Shown here piece by piece: positions 1-9,066 of a stretch of 17,308 nt of DNA (positions are counted from its first letter, which is position 1; each line of letters opens with the position of its first letter). The DNA is from VRUE01 sp044867925 (GTDB taxonomy: Bacteria > Actinomycetota > Thermoleophilia > Solirubrobacterales > 70-9). Location of the stretch: assembly GCA_044867925.1 (NCBI GenBank), contig JBIOVV010000035.1, forward strand, positions 1 through 17,308, in the 5' to 3' direction. The translations under genes and the position numbers were made by a program. The notes under the pieces are model-generated. The model saw only the letters and a list, made by a program, of their open reading frames with translations, was not told the origin of the DNA and searched no databases.

Positions 1-400
1 CCTGCCACTCCCTGAACGCCAAAGAGAGCACCCCTCCCCCGATCACCAAATACAGCGGCACCAGCAGGTTCGCGGTATCCCCACCCGCCTCCAACGGCAC
101 CCGAAACGGCAGCGCCGCAACGACCGCAAGCGGCAGCAGGATCGGCCAACGCCTGAAGGCATAGGCGAGCGCAACGCTGGCCCCAATCGCGAGGACACCG
201 AGGGCGACCAGCCGCGAGGGATGGTCGCGCAGGTCGACGATCTGGCTGGAGTGCCACTGGTCGCCGAGGATCAGGGCCGGGAAAAGGGCAAGAGCAACGA
301 GCACCGCCAGTGAGCGGGGGCGGCCAGCCGGGAGAAGGATTGCGCCCACCCCTCCCGCGGCAGCGGCAATGAGGCCGAGGCCTGCGAAGACGCCGCTCAC
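1..400 (-). CDS. Polytopic membrane protein, N-terminal part, probable O-antigen ligase family (cut by window edge)
   Basis: A GTG start at 400 opens a frame with no stop to position 1, giving 133 codons. The translation begins VSGVFAGLGLIAAAAGG and has at least four hydrophobic segments, at about residues 2-22, 28-42, 62-80 and 84-98. A motif LVPLYLVIGGG follows the sequence RVPLEAGGDTANL. This pattern resembles the N-terminus of actinobacterial O-antigen ligase/polymerase-like proteins, which join glycan repeats to an acceptor at the membrane; the family call is recognition by eye. The start overlaps the stop of the upstream gene as GTGA, so it is probably translationally coupled and is the distal gene of the polysaccharide operon. 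The catalytic periplasmic loop lies outside the window, so function is unproven. Confidence 0.6.
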   Translation of the reverse strand, partial: MSGVFAGLGLIAAAAGGVGAILLPAGRPRSLAVLVALALFPALILGDQWHSSQIVDLRDHPSRLVALGVLAIGASVALAYAFRRWPILLPLAVVAALPFRVPLEAGGDTANLLVPLYLVIGGGVLSLAFREWQ

Positions 401-906
401 CGACCGCTCCGAAACCTGCTGGCGTGTGCGCAGAACTGGCCCCGGTCGGACTGTGCCCGATGCAGGCGAATTACACCTGGCGGCACCAGCACGCGGTCCT
501 CGCCGAGCAGCTTGACCCGCAGCTTGTAGCGGCCGGGCGGGGCGATGCCGTCGTTGCGGCTGCGGCCGTCCCAGTAGAAGGTGTGGAACCTGTAGCGCTT
601 GAGGTAGGTGTCGCGGGCAACGGTGACGACGAGCTTGCCGCCGGGCTTCACCACCTGGACGGTTCCCTGGTCCGACCGGGTGGTGCGGAAGCGGATGCGC
701 ACCTCGTCGTAGCGACAGTCGCCGTTGGGAGTGAAGCTGTGCACCGGGTTCTTGGGGTGGAGGACGGGGGCGCCGACGAAGGTGACGTGGTCGAGGACGA
801 GCGGGTCGCGCTTGAGCCGCTGCGACCAGGCGAAGGCGGCGAGTGTGGTGAGGACGAGGAGGGCGAAGACCAGGCCGGCCCAGGCCTCAGCCTTCGGCCG
901 CGGCAT
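397..906 (-). CDS. Membrane-anchored protein with FlgD-like Ig domain
   Basis: A 169-residue protein with one N-terminal transmembrane helix (about residues 9-28) and a short positive stretch after it. The external part carries the SFTPNGDCRYDE motif (57-68), a variant of the SPNGDG signature of FlgD-type/CHU_C-like Ig folds. It also has the matching late strand pattern FYWDGRSRNDG...PPGRYKLRV (110-131). Such domains are adhesion or scaffolding modules of secreted proteins and have no catalytic residues. The ATG at 906 is preceded by GAGG four bases upstream, which supports this start. It overlaps the upstream gene by 20 bp and the downstream gene by 4 bp, so all three are probably co-translated. 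A role in assembling or anchoring surface glycan is inferred only from neighbours. Confidence 0.8.
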   Translation of the reverse strand: MPRPKAEAWAGLVFALLVLTTLAAFAWSQRLKRDPLVLDHVTFVGAPVLHPKNPVHSFTPNGDCRYDEVRIRFRTTRSDQGTVQVVKPGGKLVVTVARDTYLKRYRFHTFYWDGRSRNDGIAPPGRYKLRVKLLGEDRVLVPPGVIRLHRAQSDRGQFCAHASRFRSGR

Positions 907-1660
907 TGTCCTCGCCGACGATCACCGAGACCGGCGCGTCGCCGGACACCGATTCGATGTCCGCGCTCATCAGCTGCACCTGCGAGATCCCCAGCGCCTT
1001 GGCCACCTTGCGGGCCTCCGGCGCGTTGCCGCGGGCAAACATGACGACGCTGCCGGTGAAGCTGGTGCTGCTGTTGGTGACGGCGCCGAGCTGGAAGCCC
1101 TTGCCCTCGACTTTGTCGCCGTATTCGGCGGCGAGACCGGGCACAGCCGTGCCGTTGAGCACGGTGACTTCGATTTCGCTCGGCTTGATCGCCTTCGCGG
1201 ACTTGGCCTTCTGGTCGCCCTTGCCGTCGGCGGAATCCGAGCCCTGGGTGGCGAGGTAGGCACCGCCGGCGACCACCAGGACGAGGACGACGAAGATCGC
1301 GATCAGGTAGCGCGGCTCGGCGATCCGCGAGCCGAAGCTGGAGAGGCCCGCGCGCAGGCGCTCGCTCCGGGTCAGCTCCGGCAGGCCGGCTTCGCGGCGC
1401 CGGCGGCGCTCCTCACGCTGGTCGAGCGAGGCACGCTCCGCGGTCCGGGACTCCTCGAGCGCGCGCAGCTCCTCCGCCCGTTTGGCGGCGGCCGTCGAAG
1501 TCGCGTCCTTGCGCTCGGAATCGCGCTCCGGGGCCGAGCCGGCCCACTCGCGCAGGCGGCGGATGTCGCGGGCCTGGGAGAAGGCGAGCATGGCGAGGAC
1601 AGCGAGGCCCAAAAACGCAGCCAGGCCTGCGAAGGCGCCGATTTCCTTGATCAACTCCAC
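887..1660 (-). CDS. Two-helix membrane protein with LytR C-terminal domain
   Basis: The 257-residue product starts with GTG at 1660, 17 bp after the dehydratase stop. A first hydrophobic helix lies at about 8-28. It is followed by a highly charged Arg/Glu-rich stretch (about 40-105) that is probably coiled and cytoplasmic, then a second helix at 118-138. The extracytoplasmic end (about 162-250) matches the LytR_C domain, with IEVTVLNGTAVPGLA at its start and the typical Val-Asn-Gly and hydrophobic spacing. LytR_C usually follows an LCP phosphotransferase domain that attaches glycans to peptidoglycan, and no LCP domain is present here. It may therefore be an accessory that binds glycan or a partner LCP enzyme. 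The domain call is strong; the role is inferred from position between polysaccharide genes. Confidence 0.85.
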   Translation of the reverse strand: MELIKEIGAFAGLAAFLGLAVLAMLAFSQARDIRRLREWAGSAPERDSERKDATSTAAAKRAEELRALEESRTAERASLDQREERRRRREAGLPELTRSERLRAGLSSFGSRIAEPRYLIAIFVVLVLVVAGGAYLATQGSDSADGKGDQKAKSAKAIKPSEIEVTVLNGTAVPGLAAEYGDKVEGKGFQLGAVTNSSTSFTGSVVMFARGNAPEARKVAKALGISQVQLMSADIESVSGDAPVSVIVGEDNAAAEG

Positions 1661-1677
1661 GGAGTGGCTGCGAGAGG

Positions 1678-3567
1678 CTACTCGTCGTAGACGACTGCCG
1701 CCGCGTCACCGCCAGGAGCGGTGATCATCTCGACGACGCGCTGGGCCAGATTAGCCTCGTCGCCGGCCAGCACCAGGTGCTCGAGCGAGTTCAGGGTCGA
1801 GTCGATCCAGTCGGGGTCGAGCGGCGTCTCGCGCACGGCTCGCTGGATCCGCCTTGCCGCCGTCGGCTGCCCGCTCTCGGCGAAGCCGAAGAGCTCCTCG
1901 TGCAGCTTCTCCCCCGGCCGCGGTTTGGTGAACTCGATCGCGATGTCGGTTTCCGGCTCGTAGCCGGCGAGGCGGATCATGTTGTGGGCGAGGTCGACGA
2001 TCCGCACCGGTTCGCCCATGTCGAGGACGAAGACCTCGCCCTTGCCGGCGCCGATGTCGCCGGCGCGGATCACCATCTGCACCGCCTCCGGAATCGTCAT
2101 GAAGTAGCGGGTCATCTCCGGGTGGGTGACCGTGACCGGCCCGCCGCGCTCGATCTGGCTGCGGAAGATCGGCACGACGCTGCCCGAGGAGGCGAGCACG
2201 TTGCCGAAGCGGACGCTGGCGAAACGGGTGCCGGGGTGCTTGCGCCCCGCCGACTCGACGATCCACTCGGCCATCGCCTTCGAAGCCCCCATCACGGTTT
2301 TCGGGTTGACCGCCTTGTCGGTCGAGATCAGGACGAAGCGCTCGACGTCGGAGGCGGCGGCGGTCTCGGCGGTGATCCGGGTCGCGATCGCGTTGTTGCG
2401 CACGGCCTCCAGCGGGTTGGCCTCCATCAGCGGCACGTGCTTGTAGGCGGCGGCGTGGAAGACGACGCTGGGCTTGAAGCGCTGCATCACCTCCAGCATC
2501 CGGCCCGGCTCCTTGCAGTCGGCGAGCACCGACTCGACGTTGCTGAAGTGGCGCTCCTCGACCATCTCGCGGTCGATCTGGAAGAGGTTGTCCTCGGCGT
2601 GGTCGAGCATCACCAGCAGCCGCGGTTTGACCTGGGCGATCTGACGGCAGAGCTCGGAGCCGATCGAGCCGCCCGCCCCGGTGACGAGGACGATGCGGTC
2701 GCGCAGGTAGGCGCCGACCCGGTCGAGCTCGCGCACGATCGGGTCGCGGCCGAGCACGTCCTCGACCCGCACCTCGCGCAGCTGCTTGTTGAGCTGGACG
2801 CCGCCGCGCAGCAGCTCGAAGACGGTGGGCAGGGTGCGGACGCGGATCTCGCGGTCGCGGCAGGCCGCCACGACCTTGGCGCGGACCGTCCCCGGCGCCG
2901 ATGGGATCGCGATCACGACCTCGTCGGGCTGGGTCTCGTCGAGCACCTTGTCGATCTGCTTGGTCGAGCCGAGAACCTTGAGGCCGAGCATCCGCATGCC
3001 GCGCTTGCGCGGATCGTCGTCGAGGAAGCCGATCGCGGTCGCACCGAGGTCGGGATTGAGCTGCAGCTCGCGGACGACCATCTGCCCGCCCGAGCCGGCG
3101 CCGACCACCAGCACCTCGTGCTTGGGGAGGCGGCCGGAACGCGAGGGCCGTTCGACGATCAGCCGCACCGCCAGGCGGGCCCCGGTGAGCAGCATCAGGG
3201 TGAGCAGGAAGTCCATCACCGCCACCGAGCGGGGCAGGTTGTGGGCGAAGGGCCGCAGCACCGTGAAGGCGACGACGAGGATCGCGCTGGCGACGGTGAC
3301 GGCGCGGACGATCAGCAGGAAGTCGCGGCCGCTGACGTAGCGCCACCACTTCTGGTACATCCCGAAGGCGGCGAAGACGACCAGCTTGCCGACGACGACG
3401 AAGCCGACCGACTGGGCGAAGAGGACCGCGTAGCGGTGGGGCAGGCCGTGCGGGTCGTCGAGGAAGCGCAGCCGAAACGCCAGGTAGAAGGCGAGCGCGA
3501 CGAGGGCGCCGTCGGCGCAGACCTGGAGGACCCGGTTGCGGTAGACGGGATGGTTCAACCGGCGCAT
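1678..3567 (-). CDS. Membrane-bound UDP-sugar 4,6-dehydratase (CapD/PglF/WbpM type)
   Basis: A 629-residue protein. Four transmembrane helices fill about residues 15-135. A first Rossmann-like (CoA-binding type) domain has VVGAGSGG at 154-161, and the catalytic SDR domain has GAGGSIGSE at 297-305 and STDKAVNPKTVMGASK at 415-430. In that last motif Met occupies the place of the classical SDR tyrosine, as is normal in the long membrane-bound members of this family. These enzymes convert UDP-GlcNAc to the 4-keto-6-deoxy sugar with bound NAD, the first step to bacillosamine- or QuiNAc-type sugars. The frame stays open upstream to 4173, but that part is antisense to the dedA gene. ATG 3567 gives the family's usual length and N-terminus. 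It leads the minus-strand polysaccharide operon. Confidence 0.92.
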   Translation of the reverse strand: MRRLNHPVYRNRVLQVCADGALVALAFYLAFRLRFLDDPHGLPHRYAVLFAQSVGFVVVGKLVVFAAFGMYQKWWRYVSGRDFLLIVRAVTVASAILVVAFTVLRPFAHNLPRSVAVMDFLLTLMLLTGARLAVRLIVERPSRSGRLPKHEVLVVGAGSGGQMVVRELQLNPDLGATAIGFLDDDPRKRGMRMLGLKVLGSTKQIDKVLDETQPDEVVIAIPSAPGTVRAKVVAACRDREIRVRTLPTVFELLRGGVQLNKQLREVRVEDVLGRDPIVRELDRVGAYLRDRIVLVTGAGGSIGSELCRQIAQVKPRLLVMLDHAEDNLFQIDREMVEERHFSNVESVLADCKEPGRMLEVMQRFKPSVVFHAAAYKHVPLMEANPLEAVRNNAIATRITAETAAASDVERFVLISTDKAVNPKTVMGASKAMAEWIVESAGRKHPGTRFASVRFGNVLASSGSVVPIFRSQIERGGPVTVTHPEMTRYFMTIPEAVQMVIRAGDIGAGKGEVFVLDMGEPVRIVDLAHNMIRLAGYEPETDIAIEFTKPRPGEKLHEELFGFAESGQPTAARRIQRAVRETPLDPDWIDSTLNSLEHLVLAGDEANLAQRVVEMITAPGGDAAAVVYDE

Positions 3568-3624
3568 GGAACCTGGCGAGTTTAGTCGCTGCTCGGCTCC
3601 ACCCCTACAATCCCCGCTTCGCGC
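3568..3624. promoter_or_regulatory. Divergent promoter region between dehydratase and dedA
   Basis: These 57 bp must drive two operons in opposite directions. On the plus strand TACAAT at 3606-3611 is a near-consensus -10 lying 13 bases before the dedA ATG, which would give a leaderless or very short leader. No good -35 is seen at the expected distance. On the minus strand TAAACT (complement of 3579-3584) is a possible -10 for the dehydratase, with TTGTAG 20 bp upstream as a poor -35. Neither start has a clear Shine-Dalgarno, which is consistent with near-leaderless transcripts. Confidence 0.35.
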
Positions 3625-4320
3625 ATGCTCCTTCTCGCCAGCGTCACAGACTTCTTCCTCGACCCGATCGTCAACGCGGGCACGGATTTCATCAGCAGCA
3701 CCGGGCTGCCGGCGGTCTTCATCCTGATGGCGCTCGAGTCGGCCTGCCTGCCGGTGCCCAGCGAGGCGATCATGCTCTTCGCCGGCTCCAGCGTCGCCGC
3801 CGGGGACCTGACCATGTTCGGCGTCGTCGCCGCCGGCGTGCTCGGCAACCTGGTCGGCTCCTGGATCGCCTACGCGGTCGGCTACTACGGCCGGCTCGAC
3901 CTGCTGGAAAAGAACAAGCTGATCCACATCAGCCCCAAGCACCTCAAATGGGCCGACGACTGGTTCGAGCGCTACGGCGCCGCGACCGTCTTCTTCTCGC
4001 GGATGCTGCCGATCGTCCGCACCTTCATCTCGCTCCCCGCCGGCATCGCGAAGATGCCGTTCTGGCGCTTCACGATCTACACCCTCGCCGGCTGCATCCC
4101 CTGGGTGCTGATGCTGGCCCTGATCGGGCAGAGCGTCGGCGATAACTGGGAGGAGTGGCGCGGCCACCTCCACTACCTCGACTACGCGGTGGTAGCCGCG
4201 GTCGTTCTCGGCGCCGCCTACCTGCTGATCAAGCGCCGGCGCGGGGGCGGTGGCCCGCCCGCCGAAAAACAGGCCGAGCCGGGACCGCCGGCCGAGCCGG
4301 CGCGCTCGCCGAGCGCTTGA
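3625..4320 (+). CDS. DedA family membrane protein (probable undecaprenyl-phosphate translocase)
   Basis: A 231-residue DedA/SNARE-associated family protein of normal length. Diagnostic features are Glu38 before LPVPSE (42-47), a re-entrant-type segment, FFSRMLPIVRTF (123-134) with the two conserved arginines R126 and R132, and LPAGIAKM after it. Terminal helices span about 153-171 and 188-202. The tail is rich in Pro, Glu and Gly and is probably cytoplasmic. Some members of this family (UptA) return undecaprenyl phosphate to the cytoplasmic leaflet, and others affect membrane potential and drug tolerance. The 4-bp overlap with uppP, the enzyme that makes undecaprenyl phosphate, favours the carrier-recycling role; that assignment is inference. 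Confidence 0.9.
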   Translation: MLLLASVTDFFLDPIVNAGTDFISSTGLPAVFILMALESACLPVPSEAIMLFAGSSVAAGDLTMFGVVAAGVLGNLVGSWIAYAVGYYGRLDLLEKNKLIHISPKHLKWADDWFERYGAATVFFSRMLPIVRTFISLPAGIAKMPFWRFTIYTLAGCIPWVLMLALIGQSVGDNWEEWRGHLHYLDYAVVAAVVLGAAYLLIKRRRGGGGPPAEKQAEPGPPAEPARSPSA

Positions 4321-5129
4321 GCGCAGCTGCGGACGGGCGGATCCCGCCGGGGCGCGCGCTGGCGCTTGGGGTGGTGCAGGGCCCGGCCGAGCTGCTGCCG
4401 GTCTCCAGCTCGGCCCACATCGTCCTCGTCCCCTGGCTGGCCGGCTGGGACTGGGAGGAGATCGACCCGGAGGTGCGCAAGAGCTTCGAGGTGGCGCTGC
4501 ACGCCGGCGCGGCGGCGGCCCTGATCGTCGGCCAGCGCCGGCTGATCGCCGAAGAGCTGCGCGCCTTCGACCGCCGCGGCGCGGTCGTGCTGGCGCTCTC
4601 CTTCCTGCCCGCCGCGGTGGTCGGCTACAAGCTGGAGCGGGTGATCGAGCGGCGGCTGGGCGGGCCGCGGGCGACCGCCTACGGCCTGCTCGCCGGCGGG
4701 GCGGCGATGGTGGCGGGAGACACCCGGCCGCAGCTGCGCGGCCGCGGCGAGGCGGGTGCCGCCGACGGCCTCGCGCTCGGCGTCGCCCAGGCCGCCGCCC
4801 TCGCCCCGGGCGTCTCGCGCAACGGCATCACCTTGGCCGCCGCCCGCTGGCGCCGTTTCTCGCGCGACCAGGCCAACCTGCTCTCGCGCACGATCGCCCT
4901 GCCGATCATCGTCGGCGCCACCGGCCTCAAGGGTGCCCGGCTCGTCCGCCGCGGCTCTTCCCCGGCCCTGCGCCGCTCGATGGCGCTGGGCGTCGCAGCC
5001 TCCTTCGCCTCGACCCTCGCCTCTCAGCGCCTGATCAAGCTAGTCGAGCGCGACCGGGCACTATGGCCGTATGCGGCCTACAGAGCGGCGCTGGCGTTCG
5101 TTGTGCTTGCCAAATTGCGTCGCCTGTAA
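4317..5129 (+). CDS. uppP: Undecaprenyl-diphosphatase (BacA/UppP)
   Basis: The product dephosphorylates undecaprenyl diphosphate at the membrane to regenerate the lipid carrier for peptidoglycan and other glycans, and gives bacitracin tolerance. The first signature is QGPAELLPVSSSAH (21-34), the (E/Q)xxxE box with Glu25 and His34 in place. The second is PGVSRNG (164-170) with the catalytic-type arginine R168. Several hydrophobic helices follow. I chose the TTG at 4317, which overlaps the dedA stop as TTGA and gives 270 residues, the family norm. The frame is open further upstream but runs inside dedA and encodes low-complexity Arg-rich sequence. In the first motif Pro-Ala replaces the common Leu/Ile-Thr. 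Confidence 0.92.
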   Translation: MSAAADGRIPPGRALALGVVQGPAELLPVSSSAHIVLVPWLAGWDWEEIDPEVRKSFEVALHAGAAAALIVGQRRLIAEELRAFDRRGAVVLALSFLPAAVVGYKLERVIERRLGGPRATAYGLLAGGAAMVAGDTRPQLRGRGEAGAADGLALGVAQAAALAPGVSRNGITLAAARWRRFSRDQANLLSRTIALPIIVGATGLKGARLVRRGSSPALRRSMALGVAASFASTLASQRLIKLVERDRALWPYAAYRAALAFVVLAKLRRL

Positions 5130-5200
5130 TTTCCAATTCTCATATTTATTGGGATATACTTCCAAATCCTTGAACAGATTTGGACAGATTTGGAATTGGG
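5130..5200 (+). promoter_or_regulatory. AT-rich promoter and repeat-dense operator region of fic
   Basis: This stretch is far richer in A/T than anything else in the window. TATACT at 5155-5160 is a good -10; TTCCAA at 5131-5136, 18 bp upstream, is only a fair -35. Around and after it are nested repeats: CCAATTC (5133-5139) opposite GAATTGG (5193-5199); CCAAATC (5162-5168) opposite GATTTGG (5177-5183) with an 8-bp spacer, right over the predicted transcription start; and ACAGATTTGG repeated in direct tandem (5174-5183, 5184-5193). The layout is that of an operator, possibly for the winged helix in the Fic protein itself. Confidence 0.45.
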
Positions 5201-6540
5201 ATGCACGTTGAGGCGCCGCCAATATTTGAGAGTGGAGATGGGCCGCTGGATGTAGCGCGCCTGGCAAACCTGATGAAGGCGCCGACCGATCCTCGGTCCA
5301 GCGAGAAATACCTGCACTGGGACAAGCTGCGCCGGCTGAAGCCGCCCGAGGGCCTCGACTCCAAAGAGTGGTGGTGGAAGGTCAAGCTCTTCGAGAGGGC
5401 CCCCGGGATGCGCAGGCTGGACCTGCTGGACAAGAACGGCGAGCCGTTCCAATACGGCCTCCCGGACCTGCTGCTGCGCAGCCTTCACCACGTGGACCAG
5501 CGCTGTGCTGGCGAGGTGGCGATGGATGAGGCGGTGACCAACGACCGGCAAGCCCGCAACCGCTACCTGGTCAACTCGCTGATGGAGGAGGCGATCCGCT
5601 CGAGCCAGCTGGAGGGCGCGACGACGTCGCGGCGAGTCGCGAAGGAGCTCCTGAGAAGCGGACGGGAGCCCAAGGACCGGAGCGAGCGGATGATCCTCAA
5701 CAACTTCCGTGCGCTTCAGTTCATGCGCGACGAGATGCGCGACGAGCTGACGCCCGAGACCGTTCTGGAGCTTCATCGCATCGTCACCGAGGGCACGCTC
5801 GACGATCCCGCCGCTGCCGGCCGGCTTCAGCAGGCCGGTGAAGAGCGTGTCGCCGTGTATGACCGCGATGACGGGCGGCGGATTCACACTCCTCCCCCCG
5901 CCGAGGAACTCCCCGGGCGGCTGGCCCGCCTCTGCGACTTCGCCAACGAAACCGAGGACAGCGAGCAGTTCGTACACCCGGTGATTCGCGCCATCTTGCT
6001 GCACTTTTGCCTGGCTTACGACCACCCGTTTGAAGATGGCAACGGCAGGATCGCTCGGATTCTCTTCTTCTGGTCGATGCGCGTGCACAACTACTGGCTC
6101 GTCGAGTACCTGCCCATCTCCAAGATCTTGAGAGAGGCTCCCGCGCAGTACGAACGCGCCTTTCTCGAGACGGAGACCGACGAAAGCGACACGACGTACT
6201 TCCTCATTCACCAGCTGCAGGTGGTCGAGCAGGCAATCGAAGAGCTGCACGAATACCTGGCTCGAAAGACGGGGGAGGTCAAGGAAGTCGAGGAACTGCT
6301 TCAAGGCGGGAACGGCTTCAACCACCGGCAGCTGTCCCTCCTCTCGGACGCGCTGAGGCATCCCGATCGCCCTTACTCCTTCGGCGGCCATGCTGAGATT
6401 CACCGCGTCACTCACGAGACCGCCCGGGCCGACCTGGTCCGGCTGCGAGACAGCGGCCTGCTGAACAGCCGCAAGGTCGGGCGGGAGTACGTTTTCGAAG
6501 CTCCTGCCGACCTGCCGGAACGCCTGAGAGAATCGACCGC

Positions 6541-6544
<4 letters not shown>
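5201..6544 (+). CDS. Fic family protein with N-terminal inhibitory motif and C-terminal winged helix
   Basis: A 447-residue protein from ATG 5201; an in-frame TTG at 5180 would add seven residues but sits inside the operator repeats. The Fic core has HPFEDGNGR at 275-283, the canonical motif with catalytic His275, so it should transfer AMP (or another nucleotide phosphate) to a hydroxyl of a target protein. SSQLEG at 134-139 matches the (S/T)xxxE(G/N) helix whose glutamate (E138) blocks ATP, placing it among enzymes with an inhibitory helix before the Fic core in the same chain. Residues about 372-435 look like a winged helix. The N-terminal ~120 residues (YLHWDKL, WWWKVKL) are typical of long Fic proteins. 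Codon use is visibly less GC-rich than its neighbours, suggesting transfer. Its stop overlaps the purM start as GTGA. The target is unknown. Confidence 0.88.
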
Positions 6545-7548
<1,004 letters not shown>

Positions 7549-9063
7549 ATGGAAGCTCGCCCAAGCAGCGCGATGATCGGGACTGTGCTCTCCGGCCGCT
7601 ATCGGCTGGAGGCGAAGCTCGGCAGCGGCGGCATGTCGACCGTCTACCTGGCCCGCGACCAGACGCTCGACCGGCAGGTGGCGGTCAAGGTGATGCACGG
7701 CGAGATGTCCGAGCAGGCCGACCAGCTGGAGCGCTTCCGCCAGGAGGCCCGCTCGGTCGCCAAGCTCTCCCACCCCAACGTCGTCGCGGTGATCGACGCC
7801 GGCGAGGACGGCGGTCACCCCTACATCGTCTTCGAGTACGTCGAGGGGGAAACGCTGAAGCAGCGGATCGTCCGCGACGGCGCCCTCGCGCCCCAGGAGG
7901 CGATCGCCTACGCGATCGAGATCGCCCGCGGCCTCTCGATGGCCCATGCCCGCAACATGGTCCACCGCGACATCAAGCCGCAGAACATCCTGATCGACGC
8001 CGAGGGCCGGGCGAAGCTGACCGACTTCGGCATCTCCCGCCAGCTCGAGCAGGACGGGATGACCGCCACCGGTCGCGTGCTCGGCACCACCGACTACGTC
8101 GCCCCCGAGCAGGCGATGGGCCGCAAGGTCGACCCCCGCACCGACATCTACTCGCTTGGGGTCGTGCTCTACGAGATGCTGATCGGCCAGGTCCCCTTCT
8201 CGGCCGACAGCCAGGTCGGCGTGGCGATGAAGCACGTCAACGAGGAGCTGCCAGACGTGCAGCGCCGCCGTCCCGAGGTCTCTGCCGCCGTGGCGCTCGT
8301 GGTCGAGCGCTCGACCGCCAAGGACCCGGCCGAGCGCTACCAGCAGGTCAGCGAGATGATCGACGACCTCTCGACGGCGCTGGAGGTCGAGGCGGCGCGG
8401 GCAGGCTCGACCACGGGCGAGGCGACCAGCGTGCTCGACGCGGTGCCGCCGCCCAAGCGCAAGCTCTCCGGGCGCAGGCGCTGGAGCTGGGCGGCGATCG
8501 GCGCCGTCCTGCTCGCCGCCGGCGCCGTCCTGCTCGCGGTGCTGCTGATCTCGAACGGCAACCTGGGCGGCGGCGGCGCCAACAAGGGCAAGGGCAACCC
8601 GGTCTCGATCGGCTCAGCGACCGACTACGACCCGCAGGGGGACGGTGAGGAGGTCGGCAGCAAGGTCGAGCTGGCAAGAGACGGCGATCCGACCGGGACC
8701 GCCTGGGAAACGGAGCACTACGAATCCGACACCTTCGCCGGCACCAAGTCCGGGCCGAACCCGGGCGTCGGCATCTACGTGACGACCAGTGGTCCCGTGA
8801 CACCCTCGAAGATGCTCGTGCGCACGCCCACCCCTGGCTGGGACGCCCAGGTCTTCACCGCCGCGTCGGGACCCCCCGAAGAGCTCTCCGAGTGGGGCGA
8901 ACCGGTCGGCATCGCCGTCGACGCCTCCTCGACCGAGGAGATCGACCTCACCCTCCCCTCCTCCGCCCGCTACTTCCTGCTCTGGTTCAACAAGGCCTCC
9001 GAAGCCAACGACCAGTACGGCGGCTACCAGGTCGAGATCAGCGACATCGAGCTGCTGCGCTGA
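7549..9063 (+). CDS. Transmembrane Ser/Thr protein kinase with discoidin-like external domain
   Basis: A 504-residue Hanks-type kinase. The kinase domain (about 17-278) is complete: GSGGMS loop 25-30, Lys47 in VAVK, HRDIKPQN with Asp141, DFG 159-161 and APE 185-187, so it should be active. A linker (about 280-312) rich in Ala, Ser, Thr and Pro leads to one helix (about 314-335) and a Gly-rich spacer. The outside domain (about 352-504) has no PASTA repeat. It starts SATDYDPQGDGEE and contains LARDGDPTGTAW and the beta-rich pattern of F5/8-type (galactose-binding) folds, as in the external part of mycobacterial MviN. It may sense glycan or lipid-linked sugar. ATG 7549 directly follows the purM stop; ATG 7573 is an alternative. 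It converges on the PknB operon. Confidence 0.9.
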   Translation: MEARPSSAMIGTVLSGRYRLEAKLGSGGMSTVYLARDQTLDRQVAVKVMHGEMSEQADQLERFRQEARSVAKLSHPNVVAVIDAGEDGGHPYIVFEYVEGETLKQRIVRDGALAPQEAIAYAIEIARGLSMAHARNMVHRDIKPQNILIDAEGRAKLTDFGISRQLEQDGMTATGRVLGTTDYVAPEQAMGRKVDPRTDIYSLGVVLYEMLIGQVPFSADSQVGVAMKHVNEELPDVQRRRPEVSAAVALVVERSTAKDPAERYQQVSEMIDDLSTALEVEAARAGSTTGEATSVLDAVPPPKRKLSGRRRWSWAAIGAVLLAAGAVLLAVLLISNGNLGGGGANKGKGNPVSIGSATDYDPQGDGEEVGSKVELARDGDPTGTAWETEHYESDTFAGTKSGPNPGVGIYVTTSGPVTPSKMLVRTPTPGWDAQVFTAASGPPEELSEWGEPVGIAVDASSTEEIDLTLPSSARYFLLWFNKASEANDQYGGYQVEISDIELLR

Positions 9064-9066
9064 AAG

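Noticed and set aside
1777..3585. Open frame of about 600 codons on the plus strand opposite the dehydratase gene
   Set aside because: It is antisense to a gene with strong motifs; the product is low-complexity Asp/Arg/His/Ala sequence typical of mirrored high-GC codons.
3568..4173. About 200-residue N-terminal extension of the dehydratase
   Set aside because: It is antisense to dedA, and the family N-terminus matches ATG 3567.
4155..4316. Upstream extension of uppP
   Set aside because: Runs inside dedA in another frame and is Arg/Pro/Ala low complexity; the TTGA overlap gives the normal length.
5078..6415. Long minus-strand frame opposite fic, tempting as an antitoxin candidate
   Set aside because: It covers almost the full fic gene in antisense and extends into uppP; no domain seen. 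The inhibitory motif is already inside the Fic chain.
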